Shown here: piece after piece, positions 1-15,100 of the stretch
How the letters are laid out: every line of letters starts with the position of its first letter
How positions within the stretch are numbered: the first letter of the stretch is position 1
Assembly (NCBI GenBank): GCA_025267735.1
Contig: CM046294.1
Location: 5,242,001 to 5,306,000, forward strand
Direction: 5' to 3'
Origin: Mactra quadrangularis
Taxonomy: Eukaryota; Mollusca; Bivalvia; Venerida; Mactridae
Length of the DNA: 64,000 bases
The notes under the pieces: model-generated
What the model was told of the DNA's origin: nothing
Database searches by the model: none
Seen by the model: only the letters and a program-made list of their open reading frames with translations
Made by a program: the position numbers and the translations under genes

Positions 1-181
1 ATAGTGTTCTCTTTGTAAGTTTTAAAAAAGACACATAGAGCCCACCTTGTTGTTTCCTCAAAACTGATAAAAAAAATGTGGTAAATATTCTAACAGCATA
101 AAGTAAAACAAAATCAAGAAAACAAACATTTTGCCAAATTTTAAAATTTATTCTGTAAAATATTTTGTTTTTCTATTTTAG

Positions 182-3100
182 TTATGTATCACTATCAGAC
201 AATGAGAAGACAGGTTTTAAAGCTAGAGAGTTGAAATCAGTACAAGTAGATGCTGTTGGTGTGTTCCTAAAGTTAAATGTTCATAAAAATCATATAAATA
301 AATACAATTTGTATAATCAAGTTGGTATTGTTGCCATTAATGTAATAGGCGAAGAGATCAAGAAAGGATTTGAGGATATAGATGACTTGGTAAGGGTATT
401 TTATTCATGTTAACTCAAAGGGCCTTTCTACTTAATGTTTTATCTTTATTTCATTTTTGAACTGGTTTTTTACCATGTTAGGGACATAACATACACTTAA
501 ATAACATATTCTTTAATTGGCCTTATAGTATGATATATTATTGGGATGACCGTGTTAAGCGTGGTTGGCTGGTACTTAAAATAGATGGCACCAACCCTCA
601 GGACAGCCAGACAAGGAAAGGAAGACTTAAGGCAGACAGGCCTCATCCTTGCCCAAAGAATAATAAATGGTCTGTTTTAAACTAAACCAGATGATGATGA
701 CGATATCTTTCCTCCTTTATGATTTTATCTTTATTTCATCTTGAAAACTAACTTTTATAGCCAAACATTATTTTGTTCTCAGAACCATCTTGCATTAAAA
801 TATTTGCAATATTTTATTATGATACTTTCCTTGAAAGTACCTTTCCTGTATGTCAGCATATATTTTTGTGTAATAATTTTTTTTATCATTTTGTTTTCAG
901 GATATTTTTAATGAACAGAAGAAAATGCTTGATCCAGATGGGCTATATAACAGGTAATTTATTTACATTTATTTGCCATTCTCCTTCCTACTACTGATTC
1001 AAAATAATGTAGGGCAGTTGTCAGTCACTGACTGTAGTATTTAAAAACTGTGAAGTTGAGTGGCGGTATGTTGACAAAAAAGAATAATGTAAGTTAATTT
1101 AACCCTTATCATGCTAGTCGAGACCACAGGTCATGTGATCTTGTTGTTTTCCCATTGCTAAGCATGACCTAGAGTCGGGATACATGTTTTTCCCGATTTG
1201 CATCCTCTTATTATTCTCAAAACTGATTGGCATCTGTGCAAAATTTATTTCATCGAAGACCAAAATCTAGTTGATTTCCTTATTAAAATAAATAACCCTC
1301 TGCTTTTAGTAACTCGCTGTATTGTATATTAATGGTCTGAAGTCTGGTTTCTATGGTAACTAACCTCTACAAAATTGTTATATTTACTTTCAGACCAGAT
1401 TATATATCCCCATTAGATGATTTAGCCTTTGATATGTATCAAGATCCAGAGATAGCACAGATTATAAGAAAATTAGAGAAGAAAAAACAAGATGCTGTAT
1501 TACGTAAGTTACATTTCCATCATTCTTAATTTGAACTTAAAATGTGGTTAAAAGTCTGCTGCCATTTACATGCTCAGCTGACTTTGCACTTTTGTATGAT
1601 AATTGCTGATTATTGAAGTCACCTTCAGACAGGTGACTCCTTGCAGTACCCATTTACACATAGGTTGAGTGGAACAACTGTAAGTTTCTTTCTCTATGGA
1701 ATTAGCAGTGCCCCCCCCCCTGGGGTTCTAACCCAAGACCTCTCAATCCCTAAGCTAGCGTCCTGCTACTGGACCACTGTTCCTGCATTGCATAGGATTG
1801 TACATTACAGCTATGAAATACAGATAGTTTAAAATATCTTGCTGGCAAAAATTTATATACTAGAAATATACCTACTGAATGTTATAATTTAGGACCAACT
1901 ATAGTACAATTGATGATTTGAATTGAGTAGATTTTCTCTGAATGTGCTAGTAGTGTAGCTCCATTCAACCTTTATTAAAGTTAAATAGTTAAATAAAGTT
2001 AAAGTTAAATATAAAACCATATACCTTCTGTATGCTAAGCGAGTAAAAAATCATATGAAAACTTTTTTATTGCAGAAGAAAAATATGAATATGCGAAGAA
2101 ATTAAAGGCTGCTGTCACAGATCTACAGAAGGTTAGTACATGTAACATACGTATGTTGAACTCAAGTTTTTGTTTTTAGCCAGGTTTTTCTATAACTCGG
2201 CTTATAGTTTGGCGAAATCCGGGCAGGTGGGTGGGTGGCTGGGCAGTCATCTGGTGTTGTTAACAATTGTGTTAAAGTTTTTTTTTACCATATATTTCAG
2301 TCATTTATTGTCTGATCTTTATGAGACTTCATACAATGATAACATACCATGTGATGAAATTAACCACAACTCTACCTGGCTTTATTATGGATTATTGTAT
2401 TTTTTGTGTTGATGTTTCTTTTGTAACAAAAAGAAAAATCCAGCTTTAATGTGGTTTCCACATTATATTTCTTTATTTTAATTTTATTTTTGTTTCACAA
2501 ATTTTATTGTAACTATAAAGGTTTGTTTCTACCTATATGATGAAATCTGTTCACATGAAATATTTACTAAGCTTTTCTTTAAACTTAATTTTATTATGGT
2601 TTATTGTATATTCTTATGCCAAAGTCTTAAATGAAAAGAGAGCCGTCAGAATATTTAGAGGAACTCAAGGGGACAAAAATTTGCTGTAGCCTGAAATAAC
2701 TGATTCATTTCTATACTGTGAATATATACATAAATATCAGTTTGAACAATTAATTATAATCCATCATATAATAAGAAGCAGTAGTACAGTTGTAGGATGT
2801 GCCCTTAGTGATGTAGATAATCCTGGGTTAGAACCCCACCAAGGGCACTGCTAATTTTCTTGAGCAAGAAATTTACCTATATAGATAGTTGTTTCACTCC
2901 ACCCAGGTGTAAATGGGAACTGTGAGAGATTACCTGCCTGCATGTGTTTTCAATGATCAGGGGTTATTGTACAAAATTGGAAAGTCAACTGAACATGTAT
3001 GTGGAAGCAGACTTTAAATAAGCATTATCTTACACATAGAACTGATACCAATAAATCTTATTTAACTGACGGTGGCACATACTCTAACCCTGCTGATTTA

Positions 3101-6100
3101 AATACTCGCTGCAATATATGTAACTGCACTTTAACTTGTTATAATTTAGGTTGGTGAGAAACTAGGTAAATATGAAGTAGAGAAGAGACAAGCAGTGGAG
3201 AATGAAGATTATGATAAGGCTAAATTAAAGAAAGTACAAATGGATGAATACAGATTACAGATATATAAAGATTTAAATGTTAAAGAATTATTAGATTCCG
3301 TAAGTTGGTGTCACAGTACTCTTATAGCAATTTTTTTCAATTTTTACCATTTTGAACTTTTGTGGAAGTTGCCATTTTGAAATTTCCAGCTTGAAGCAAA
3401 ATTGTTCCGTAGAACTTGTATACTATAAAGAAATGCTTTCAAAAACTGTTGCAGAATAGGCCTCACTTACATTGTTTTGTCAGTAAATGTCTGATAATAA
3501 TATAACCAGTGATGCTTTTGTTATTAATGATCAATTCTGAAGCAAAGAAGTTGTACCATTGAAAGGAAGATGGGTTGCACCATTAAAGGAAAGGTTCTTT
3601 AGCCTATTTTACCCATGTAAGTAAACAAAAAATTATATTATTGTTTGAATTTATCTTTGTTATAAAACCTTTCTAAATCAATATTTGAAAAGTAGTTACT
3701 TTCATTGATATACACTAGAGTAGTATTGTTTATTTATGATTGTTTTTATTTATTTATTTTACAGGCAAGAGGTCCTCCAAAAATTGATCTAGGTTAGTAA
3801 ATTTTGCAATTGAAACAAAATTATTTTTATATCTAGTCTGTAGTCGTCTGATGTATAATGATTATAGGAGTAATTTTTCCTCTGTCAAGAATGTGTTATT
3901 TCATTTAGAATAAAAATAGACTAAAGCCCCTATATAATGTCTGTCCATGGACTGCAAACAAAATACTTATTTTCTGGAACAAATGTGTTTTATATTATTT
4001 CTTACACCTTATGAAAAAGAATAGTGAAATTTTCACTTAAAATATGTCATTTTTATTTATTGGATTTTAAAATGAAAGTAGGTTGAAACTGGAAGTATGC
4101 AGAAATAGTATCTTTTAAATATTAACCCTCTGATGTGCCATGTCCCTTTTTCTACCTCCCTTCACTTTCCTGAGTTCTAGAATAATGAATAGGTGAGGTA
4201 AATGTTATTTACTACTCAGTATATGTATTACAGAACCAACCAGACAACCAACTCCACCTCGTTTATTAGCACTGCCCAGATCTACACCAAGTCCACCTCC
4301 CAGAACACCATATGATGAAAGAGTAATACCTGCCATGAAAAGGTAAAATATTTAACACTGGCTTATCTAGGCTTTCTATATTATAACAAGTTTTTTGTCA
4401 GTATTTTCAAGGATATGTGAGAACAGATGTTTGTTTTATTTTAGCTTATGATTTTATATGAGCTTAATGTGTCCAATTATGGTATTTCTGTAGATAGCTG
4501 TTTTGTTAAAGTCTATTTACCATCTTAGATATATATTATTATAACATTTGGGCAAAATATTTCATTTTGAATAATTGTCACAGCTTTCGCATAAGAGCAA
4601 GCTTTGTGTAGACGATAGAACATTATATGCTGATTTTGGTACTAATTTATTTAAAAGGATAAAGAGTGTTGCTCATTTAAGCCATTGGCTCAGAAAGAAA
4701 ACTTGATGTTAAATTTCACTAATTTAAATTTGATTGTTAATACACAAATATAAAATTACAAACTTTTATGGTTCTTTCTATTTAATATATTGAATATTTT
4801 TAAACATTTTGATTAGATGAGTGATTGTTTTTACAATGTGTTAGCTTATGTATTTGTGGTAGTATATAATCATTATTGAGTGCCAGTGTTATAGACTAGA
4901 AGCTTTCGGTGGCTTATGAATATTGCAGTTAAGTCATTGAGTGCGCTTTAGACTTCATAATGCAATTATATCATTATATTTAGTTAGAATTAGAACTGGT
5001 TTGCTGTGATATTTTCTGTGTGACTACAACAAGTTATTGTTAAAGTATTGAGCAGTTCTGTGTTGCTATAGGCAAGGGTGTGGAAGCCCAATTATATTCA
5101 TTTGTCAATGGGAAAATGATCTTAAAAATCCATAAGTCTTGGGTGAAAATTTAGCCACAGTTTGATAGAAGTATTGATACATTGATGTCCATGATATGAT
5201 CTGCATATGATAAAGTAAAGTAATAAGTACATTAGTGATTAAGATACACGTCTGTATCATTTACCAGTCATTGCCTTAATTTCTTGCACACTTGCTAAAT
5301 TTAATATGTTTTTAGTAATGGGTAAAATTATTAACTAGCCCAACTAAATGATATATGTAAATGATTTTCGCTAGTTCCAAATTAATTATCACTAGTCCAA
5401 GACTTCTGGCTAGTGGATTAAGGAGACGGCTTACATGTAGCATGGTAGTTTTGATATTTCTACAAATATAATTATTGATATGTTGGGATTGACATTTTCT
5501 CATGTATTTGTGCAAGCAAAATTGGCTGATTCCATACCCCTGCCTGTAGTGCATTCTTATAGGCGTATGTTGTATTCTTGCTGTAAATAAAAGTATATTC
5601 TCTCAAAAGCATATAAAATATTTAGTACATCTTGTATAATGATGTTAGAATCCTATATTGTCTTTAGTGATATAATCATTTCTGCTATAATTATCATAAT
5701 CATCAAGAAAACCCACAAATTGGTTCATGCAAGCAGACGGACATTCAAAATCATATACATGGGAAATTGGGTTGATCAGCATAAAAGTCTTATTATAATA
5801 AAAATAGCTTGCGCCAAACAACCGTGAAATAATAACTATTTCATGGCAAGTAAAACACAATTCTTTTAAAGTGTATGATATATGTCTTTAACTGTTTGAT
5901 TGTCTACTTCCATATTATATCTTTGTTTTAGTTTTTTTCTCCATCATTTTACTATGTTTTGTATTATGTTTTTATTATCAGCCAAAGGAATCAATCACCT
6001 ACAAGTCCCCGAGCAAGGACTCCATATGATGAGCGACCTTTACCAATTCATAAGTGAGTAAAAGTGTACCTTGTAGTCATGGGTAACTTTGCCAGTTTTT

Positions 6101-9100
6101 GATTGGCTGATAGAAAGTCACATGACTATATTAACCTGAGTACTATATTAAATCCTTTTATACTTTATGCATGTGTGCTGCTTTTTGATTGGCTAATCAG
6201 AAATCTTCATGTTTGTTAGTGTGTGATTTTTTATAACCAGATCTAACAGTTATCTTGCATGACTCCGCCCCCAGCATGAGTTCTATATTTTAATTGGCTA
6301 CTGGCTAGTCTGAATCATGTGATATATAATCATTTTAATTAATGTATGTTTGGCATTGGATGTTGTTTACTGTATATTTGTGTATGTAAAAATTGTTCTA
6401 TGTGTAAGCAGTGCTCGACACTAATTTGTAAAGCAGGTTGCCTAGTTCAACAATCAGCTTTAAAAATACTTGCCCGAACCAAAATGTTTACTAGCAGTAG
6501 CAAGTTGCTGTTATCCAAAAAAGGTCATCAGGGACAAAAGAACAACCTTTAATGTTGAGTCCTGTGTAAGATGTGACTATCCTTTATTATTCACAAACAT
6601 ACTGTCATGACCACTCTGAGGCAATCTTCCTATCAAGTCTTTGACTTCTTTTTTTTAACCAACATAAATTTTAACTGTTCTAAAGTGCACTTTAATCTAA
6701 TACTTGTCTAACCATATTATTATGCACTGGAACAATCACATATTAAAACTACAGTTTATGTAGCACATGTTATGTATACCCTGTATGTTTTACTTATTTG
6801 ATTTTGAGTGTTTCTTGTGTGTTGAATATCAATTAGTGTTTTGCTGAGGATTAAGAAGCAAATGCCCAAATGGCCCAATAGATCAAAATTGTTAAATCTT
6901 ATTAAGGGCTAGACATTACAGATGCTTTTGCACCAGGTGCAATTGATATTCTTATTTATTGATACACATGTTTTCAAAATTTCATTCTTACTGAAGCATG
7001 CAGTAGTACCAGCTAACGTTAGAACCAATCAAAATAACTCATACACAATACAGGGTTATGTAGAACCAATCAAAATAACTCATACACAATACAGGGTTAT
7101 GTAGAACCAATCAAAATAACTCATACACAATACAGGGTTATGTAGAACCAATCAAAATAACTCATACACAATACAGGGTTATGTAGAACCAATCAAAATA
7201 ACTCATACACAATACAGGGTTATGTAGAACCAATCAAAATAACTCATACACATTACAGGGTTATGACTTAACTTCTGAGACTTACTCAAATTAAGCTGTG
7301 GAGTATGACTAAACCTGTATGCAACACATGGTGGATAAACCTGATATAACATGCTTGTTTTTGTTTTTTTGCATACACAAATGGGGCAATTGCATGTCTT
7401 AGCAAAACACTAATGTCAATGGACCTTTCCATGACCTTACCTATTAGCATATTTCACAAAGGTTTACAGTTACTTTTTGTCCCACAAACAAGGTGTTAAC
7501 AAAAGAGCATGTGCTTATATTTGTGGGTAAAAGTATTGTTATTCAAATAAAAAGGTCGCTCTTGGAATGGTCCATTATTATGTGTTCTGTGAAAGCATTA
7601 TATACTGTTACATGTTTGAATATCATTTTCTAAAGAGTAATATAACTTAAACCAAGTATAACAAAAAATACAATTAGTCTCTTAGGATCAAAGAATACCT
7701 TCATTATGGAGAATGCTTTTTAAAACTGTCAGTTTACTGGCAAAATTTTGTCTGAAGTTATGTAAGGAAGTTACATTTATAAATAGTAGAAGAGAAACAC
7801 TTACATACATTGTCTGTATAACTTGATTAGATTTTTTCATGATTGTTACTTTCGTTTGTGACCACAAGAAATAAGATTTCAATTTGAGTATAACCTCAAT
7901 CTTGAGATCACGTATTGGTCCATTTGGAAAGCATTATTTAATGTCATGGATTTGTTTTTGAGGTTTTTTGGTGCTTGATAAAAAATTGGTCTGTTAGTTG
8001 TTTTTGAACATGTTTTTTATGTATTTGACTAAAATGTAACCTGTGTATATTTGTGTTTTATTAGTGATCATGTCTAATATTTTACATATGTTAACAACTG
8101 TTACTGTTTTATTGTTAGTTATATAATGTTCATGTTATGTTTAACTATTTAGAATATTTTGTAATACATGTATGTTGGTTGTGGTGATGTCTTTTGCTAA
8201 CTTTATGTTAAATTCACCTCGTCTCACCATTTTGATATCATTGTTGTATTCTGTATTTTTTGTATTCACTGTGTTAATGTCCTACCCAGGATTCAGCACT
8301 AACAGTGTCTCGGGATTCTGAGGATCCCAAAAACTTGGGAGGAATCTTAGGGATTCAGTTAGGATCCCTTTTAAATTGCCCTGTTCTTACATGAATTTGC
8401 ATTCCCATGATTTGTCGTTTATTGCAATTTGTTACTGAAAATTTGTATCCAAAATATTTGTTGTTTTTATTGGAGGAGTCCCTAACTCTAAGAAGGTATT
8501 GTGCGTAAATATTGACCCTGATCTGACTTTTCACATTTGCACCTAATAATTATCTACACATATCCCGACGAAAATCAATACCACACCTATTTTACACTTT
8601 GGCACGTACGCTTTACTATATTTAAAAAATTAATCCCTGTGTAATAATTACATTCGAGCTTTGACGATATGTTCTGATCAATATCGAGCATTAATACTTC
8701 ATTCGTATTCAATGTAATGAATATTCTTGCATAAAGGTCAGGTCAAGGTCAAACTTTACGCACAATATCTCTGAATAATTGACCAAGGATTAATTCAGGA
8801 TCCCAAGTAAAAACTTTAAGTGTTGATCCCTGGTCTTACTTCAATGTTAATGAACATGTGTGTTTTAGTGCGTAATTGTGGTAAATGAAATAGGAACTAT
8901 TATTTCTGAATTACTTAGAACTCATTATATTTTGAGCCATTAAATGTGGTTTACAAACAAGTGGTTGGTCTTATTATTGAATTGGTTTTTAAGCTAGGTT
9001 TTTATGGAGTAAAGCTTTTATATATAATATATTATATACAAATATTATTTGTACATGTATTATGTTGTATGAATGTATGTTTTATATGTTTCATTGTGAG

Positions 9101-12100
9101 ATATTTTCTGGAATATTTGTGGCTACAACTTATGCATTCCCTTTGCATGTGTAATTTTACATTAGTACCGTTCATATAGTCACAAGATATGATTTGCATG
9201 TTTGATTTTGATTATAATTACAATGAAAGATTATCATAGATTTTAGAAATTATTTTACTTCATTAGAATATGCTTGTTTCTATAGACAATGATTATATGT
9301 TTTACTGATTTATCAATGTAGATTATAGAAGTATAAAATCACAGATTGATTCTATTCTTTTCACATTAATTTCTTTGTATAGATCTATATGTACTCATCT
9401 ACAGGGATGATAGAGTTCTAGAACAATCCAGAATTTCCTGATGGTCACTTTTGAAATTTAAAGATTCATGTGTCACTAGGGTGAGGGGGTACCTTTTTAA
9501 AGTGAGATTAGAAGGTCCAAGGGATACATTTAAAGATTGAAGGTCTAGGGGCCAAGTTAAAAGATGTAGACATTCTGGGGTGATTTTGAGGATAAATCAA
9601 AATTTGTACATGTCTTTACAGAATATGGGGTGATTTAGGGTTATTGGTACAGTAAGCAACTGCTTAACTTTTACAAAAAATCATGGTTAAGTGCAAAACA
9701 GTTGTAACTCAATATAAGAAAAGAGTGAGTTACGTCTGTCTTGGACTAAACTCGCGAAATGCATTGAAATGGGAATGATTTGAAATTGAAAAGTAAGAAA
9801 TGTATGGGGATATAGAATCAGCATCCAGTCAAATCTGAATTATTCCAAATGATATTTAAATCATTAGCAGCTGGCCTCATGTAGTGTTTTGATCTGGAAC
9901 CATGCCAGCTGCCTATGACTAAAATTGTTTTCAAATTGAGGAAAGGGTTCATAAAAATGTTGTTAAGTAAGTGATTAGTCTGGTTTGACCCTTTCTTAAT
10001 CTGTTATGTATTCTGGATTGGAAGTTTGGAACTGTTATCATCCTTGAATATATGTTTGATTCATGTATCATATCTATTCACAAGCAGTAAGGAAGCACCT
10101 GCTGACAATAATCTCAACTTATCTCCAAAAACTCCGTACGATGAACGACCCTTACCTGTAGCCAGAACAAAGTAAGTCGATACGCACTATTTGATATTTA
10201 TTCTGCAACATTGTTTCATGTTGTTTTTTACTGCAAGGTGTATTTTTTTATTCTAACAAAATTTGTTAATGCACCACTTATGAATAAAGTAACATAGTCC
10301 TAATTTTTAACGCAAGTTGTATTTTTTTATTCTAACAAAATTTGTTAATGCACTACTTTGAATTAAGAAGTACAGTCCTTTGCACTAAGTATTTGCTGTA
10401 ATATGGTAACATTATAATGCAAATTTTAAGTAAAATTAATCTGGCCTGAGTAAATTTTAACCTCCCATAGTTAATAACAATCAAAAAAATTTCATAACAT
10501 CTGAATTCATGTATAAAAATTGTGTATTTTGCTCACTTGTTCCTTTCTTAAGCAAGTGTGTGGTTTGCACCCTAGAACCTGGTTTTAACACCCAGTGGGA
10601 ATTATTTTGCCAATGTCTGGTCCAAGGTGAAAATCACTACTTTTATTCTATAATCCAGTAAAAATTCATGGGCCGAACAGAAATTTGAACCAACAAAATT
10701 GTAAGTGGACTCTCTACCAAGTCGCTATAATAGCTAGCTTGATGACAAGGGAGTATAAGTCCTGTTACACTTATAAAGTTATTGATGTGTTTTTTACCCT
10801 GTCTAACTGTGATACAACACTCTCTATATTTTCAGAAACTATACAAATATACCATTGTCCTAAAGTACTAGTATTAGGGTTTCAAAATCGGAAAAAAAAT
10901 CATAATCGATCATCGGAAATAATCCGACAACCCTTTTCGATCAATCATCGATTATATAATCATCGATTGTATAATCGAAACATTTACTCAGGGTTTTCAT
11001 TCAGGATTTCCGGAAATATATGACAATACATTGCATTGGTTTAAGTGATTTGTTTCATATAATAGAGTCTTAAATCGTGCATAATCAACCTAATGTAATA
11101 AGTAGTTTGGTGGCTGTTTATGTTTTATGATAAAATCAATTTTCTGACATTTACCGTACCCATACAGTATTGAAAGGGGGCTATACATTGTCCAATAATG
11201 GTGAATTTCATGTTGCCGACCAAAATTATCAACACGGATCTCAATGATTTACTATAACAAAGTAGTAGTAAAAAAAGTTCACATCAAGGTTTAATTGAGA
11301 AGAGTTTTATTCCCATGAAATGTTTTTTTTTTCTTTAGAAATGCTAATTAATTTAAACTAGAATGTCTCATTGTCAATAAAATAAATGACCTACATAAGT
11401 GATAATCGATTATTAAATTTCACTATTGATTGTCTCCCACTTTTACTGAAACGATCGATTATCGATTATAATCGATCATCGTTTAATCCCTAACTAGTAT
11501 TGTCTGTTTTATAACATTTGAACTTGTCATGTTTGTTATTGAATGATAGCATTTCATGTTCATTTACTTGTATTTAAATATAGTTTATAATTTCACTGCA
11601 TGAATTGATTAAGATGTAAGTTAATTACCTATATCTCAAATGTAGCATGAGATAGGAGTTATTTGAGAACAGAAGTTGGGCCAATATTAATAAAATGTTT
11701 GTTTAAAGTGCTCTGATTATAAAATGGTTATTTTAAAAAGTTAATTATAAAGTATGATTGGCTAAATGGTTAAGTTGATTAAATTGATTTGTATCCTCCT
11801 ACCACTGATTCTAAATCGTGTAGGGCAGTTGTCAGTCACTGGCAGATGCACTAAGTAACTGGTAAACAGCTTAATCTAGAGATATAGCCTTTCCAGGAAT
11901 GGTGAGTAGGTTGACTGACTGCAGTGACCAGGGACCAGGAAATCGCCGGTTTTTCGGTTTTCGGACCGATTTTTTCATTTTGGACCGATTGAGATTTCAA
12001 AATCCTTAAAAAAATCGGTCCGGAAAAACTCGCTAATTTTGACCCCAAACATTAATTTCAATAATTTTCAAGAAAACGTATCGATAAAATATTATAAAAC

Positions 12101-15100
12101 AACTATCAGTTGCATAAACCCACTGTTTATTGGTGTAATATCCTGCTTAATTATCCACAGGTTACACATCAAGGACCCTGTATAACGTATCCATGGTTAC
12201 TGGTATCATGCGGGGTTGAGGCAGTGATATTTTTTTTTGATCGAGCACAGCAAGGTACGCTTGATTTGCACTCGATTAAATTGAAGAACAGCAGAAGAAT
12301 ATGTTCTTACTTTATCATGTCCATCGAACCGATTACGTTTTTACAGTCGGTCTGTTTGAAACCTGTAAACTTGTGAAAAACAATAATATTTTATGAAGAA
12401 TGTAATTACATTATTATAAAGAAAAAAATTAAATAGCTTTTGTTGTCAATTCGTATTGTATTCGTTTAATCTTTAATTTGTTTGACTTGATTCATGATTT
12501 ATTTTTACGCCGTAAATTGAGGTGTGAATAATAATCTTAGGACATGTATCTACGCAATTAATCGAAGGTACAGTTTTTGATGATCAAAATTCAACCACAC
12601 TTCTCCCTTCTTTGATGACATCGAAAATAATTTTCAAAACGAACAGTTTTGTCATTAATTTACTTATAGATAGGTGTACTATGCACAATTTGATATTCTT
12701 TTGTGTTTAACGAAACCTATTGAACCATTGTGATGAGATGCCATACATTTTCACGACCCACGCTAGATCGTCACTTCGTATGACAAACGTTTTAATCTAC
12801 GAGTGTAACAAAAAAGCTGATAATAATTTTACGCTTTCGTGCTTTATTTAGCGAACGATACTTAAAGATGCGAGAGATTTACTTTGGACCCGTTTTGTGC
12901 ATGCGCAGTTAAAATAATTTGCCTAAATGACGGAGTTTTCCAACAACATTAGAGCTAGATAAAACAGTCTTTTCTCAAGTTCTGTTTGTTGAACCGACCT
13001 ACGATTTCGGGGAGTAATTTCGGAAACCACGTTTTCTTGCTAGATAGAAGTTAAGTTTTGTAAAAATTTAAACAAACAACGCCTATGTATCGTATGCCTT
13101 CTTAATAAAGGGGAGCAAAAAAAGTACTAATATGGTCGTGAATAAAGTACAGTAAACGGTCCGGTCCGTACGGTACACGTTAAAACCCGTATCCGGTACT
13201 CGGACGGCATTGGACCGATTGGCATCGGCGAATTTCCTGGTCCCTGGCAGTGACATAACCTATACAATGTGTTGCTTCAGCATTAAACCCACCAAAAAAA
13301 CATCTACCCCCCCCCCCGAAAACAATAGTTTGGTTTTATTATGGTTACTTGAATGAAAAGGCTGATAGGGGTGAAAGTCTAGCAATAGACTGATACAGGT
13401 GCTGCAAACAAACAAATCTGTTAATATTGGTCTTGAATCTCACCATTTGTAGATAGATACAATCAATTGATATCACAGAAATAACAAGAATTTAATTATT
13501 ATATTAGAATGCATGTTTTAATTTATGCTTGTAGCTTGTATGATTTATTTATTAATACATTAGTCATTTGTTATATTTTAGTACAGAAAACAGATGCTGA
13601 AATTTAGAATTTTCGTTATCTATGCTTCATAAACTAACTAGCCATCTGCTAAGAAAATAGCTTGAAATTAATATTGCATTTAATTAATTAAAACAATTTT
13701 GTATTTGTTTTCATTCAATACTGTAAAAAATATGTTTGTCAATTTCATACTTGCTAGAGCAATCTTGTTACTCGAAAAGATTGTTACTATTACACTGTAT
13801 AGGCAAACACAACACATTTCCAGCTAAATGAGACTCATTTCCATATGATTTTATTGATGGAAATAACTAACATGACTAAAACCATTAAAAAAAATGTTGA
13901 TAAATTCCCTTTAAAGATTTTATTTGAAAAAATTTAATTATTAAAGCATTTCATTTTTTGTTTCCAATTCAATCAAACTTGAAAATTCTCTTATTTAGTG
14001 ATCAACTAAATTATCTCCCTTTTTCTGTGTGAAACCATGAGTTACCTCCCCTAAGAATCTTCAATAGATTTTCTTAATCTTTACTCCTATAGACCTGTAG
14101 TACAAGAAGAAGATGAGCCGGTACCCGACTCTGCTGGTGGTGGCATCACAGGGGAACCAGAACCAATGTCAGAAAAAGATATGAGAGAAGCGTCTGCTGC
14201 CATAGATGTATTTGGTGAACCTCTGGTAAGTAGAAAGGTTATTGTATTTCAATGATGAAAAGTTATATTGTACGTGGGATCCAGAGATACATGGTCTGAG
14301 TGTGTAATGGCTGATCTAAAAGCATGCAACCTTATTACACTGATCCTTTAAACAGCGTTTCTTGGTGCCAGAGGATCAAATATCAGGAGGTCTAGCTGCC
14401 TGCTGCTTACCCTAGTTTGTTGGATTCCCGCAACTGATGAAAAACATTATCAAGGTTTGATTGATTAATTATCAGGTCAGCTTTCTGGTGATAAGTCTGA
14501 ATGTGTAGCTTTGTGAAATAAAGCCTTATGTATTTTTATAAGTTTTATGTATAATTATTATGGCCCTATATTTCAGGTATCCAAAGCTTATTCAAAGACT
14601 TGGTCGTACAGAGATGATGCTTTATTAGCGGTATATAAACAGATGCAAGAACAACCAGCTGGCAATAAAGATGATGCTAGATCTATGTTGCGTGCATCTA
14701 TGTTCTTAATCAAAAAAGCAATAGAGGATAAAGTTTATGCTGTAAGTAACAATAGTCATTTTGAAATTTTCAAGTTTGCAGCTTGTTCATACTATGTGAC
14801 TAAAAAGATTGTCTTTATTGTATATGGTATACTCATTTATTTTAGCTTGATTGTGAAACAAGTTCTTTCAACTTAGATTAAAGTTTTTAAAGTAATTAAA
14901 GTTTGCACGAGGTAACAAGGGGGTAGGTTTTAGATGGGATTTGAACCAACCTGGAGGTGGCAATCCAATGATTGCCTTTATAATTACAAACATATTAACA
15001 AGTGTCTCTCCATTAAATCAAACCCTGATTTTTATAGTTAATAAAGGGCGCATTGCCTAATGATTTCGCTACGTATCACTATGAAAAAGCGCTTTCTTGT

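Larger units (their letters stand above)
4234..10171 (+). other. CEP104: CEP104 exons 7-9: three exons each carrying a TPYDER motif
   Basis: Exons 4234-4342, 5982-6053 and 10088-10171 each encode a Pro/Ser/Arg-rich linker ending in TPYDER followed by VIPAMK, PLPIHK or PLPVAR. The second and third exons are phase 2-2 (72 and 84 nt), so either can be added or skipped without changing frame. As I recall, vertebrate CEP104 has a single PYDERPLP at this place, between the first coiled coil and the TOG domain. Exon duplication is the simple explanation. The function of the motif is unknown to me. Confidence 0.85.

Noticed and set aside
7020..7265. CRISPR-like regular repeat
   Set aside because: Units are contiguous with no spacers and the sequence is eukaryotic.
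10685..11023. 112-aa plus-strand frame
   Set aside because: It runs across an antisense SINE into a hAT-like element.
12110..12376. 88-aa plus-strand frame
   Set aside because: It lies inside the 11928-13247 transposon-like insertion and shows no recognisable motif.
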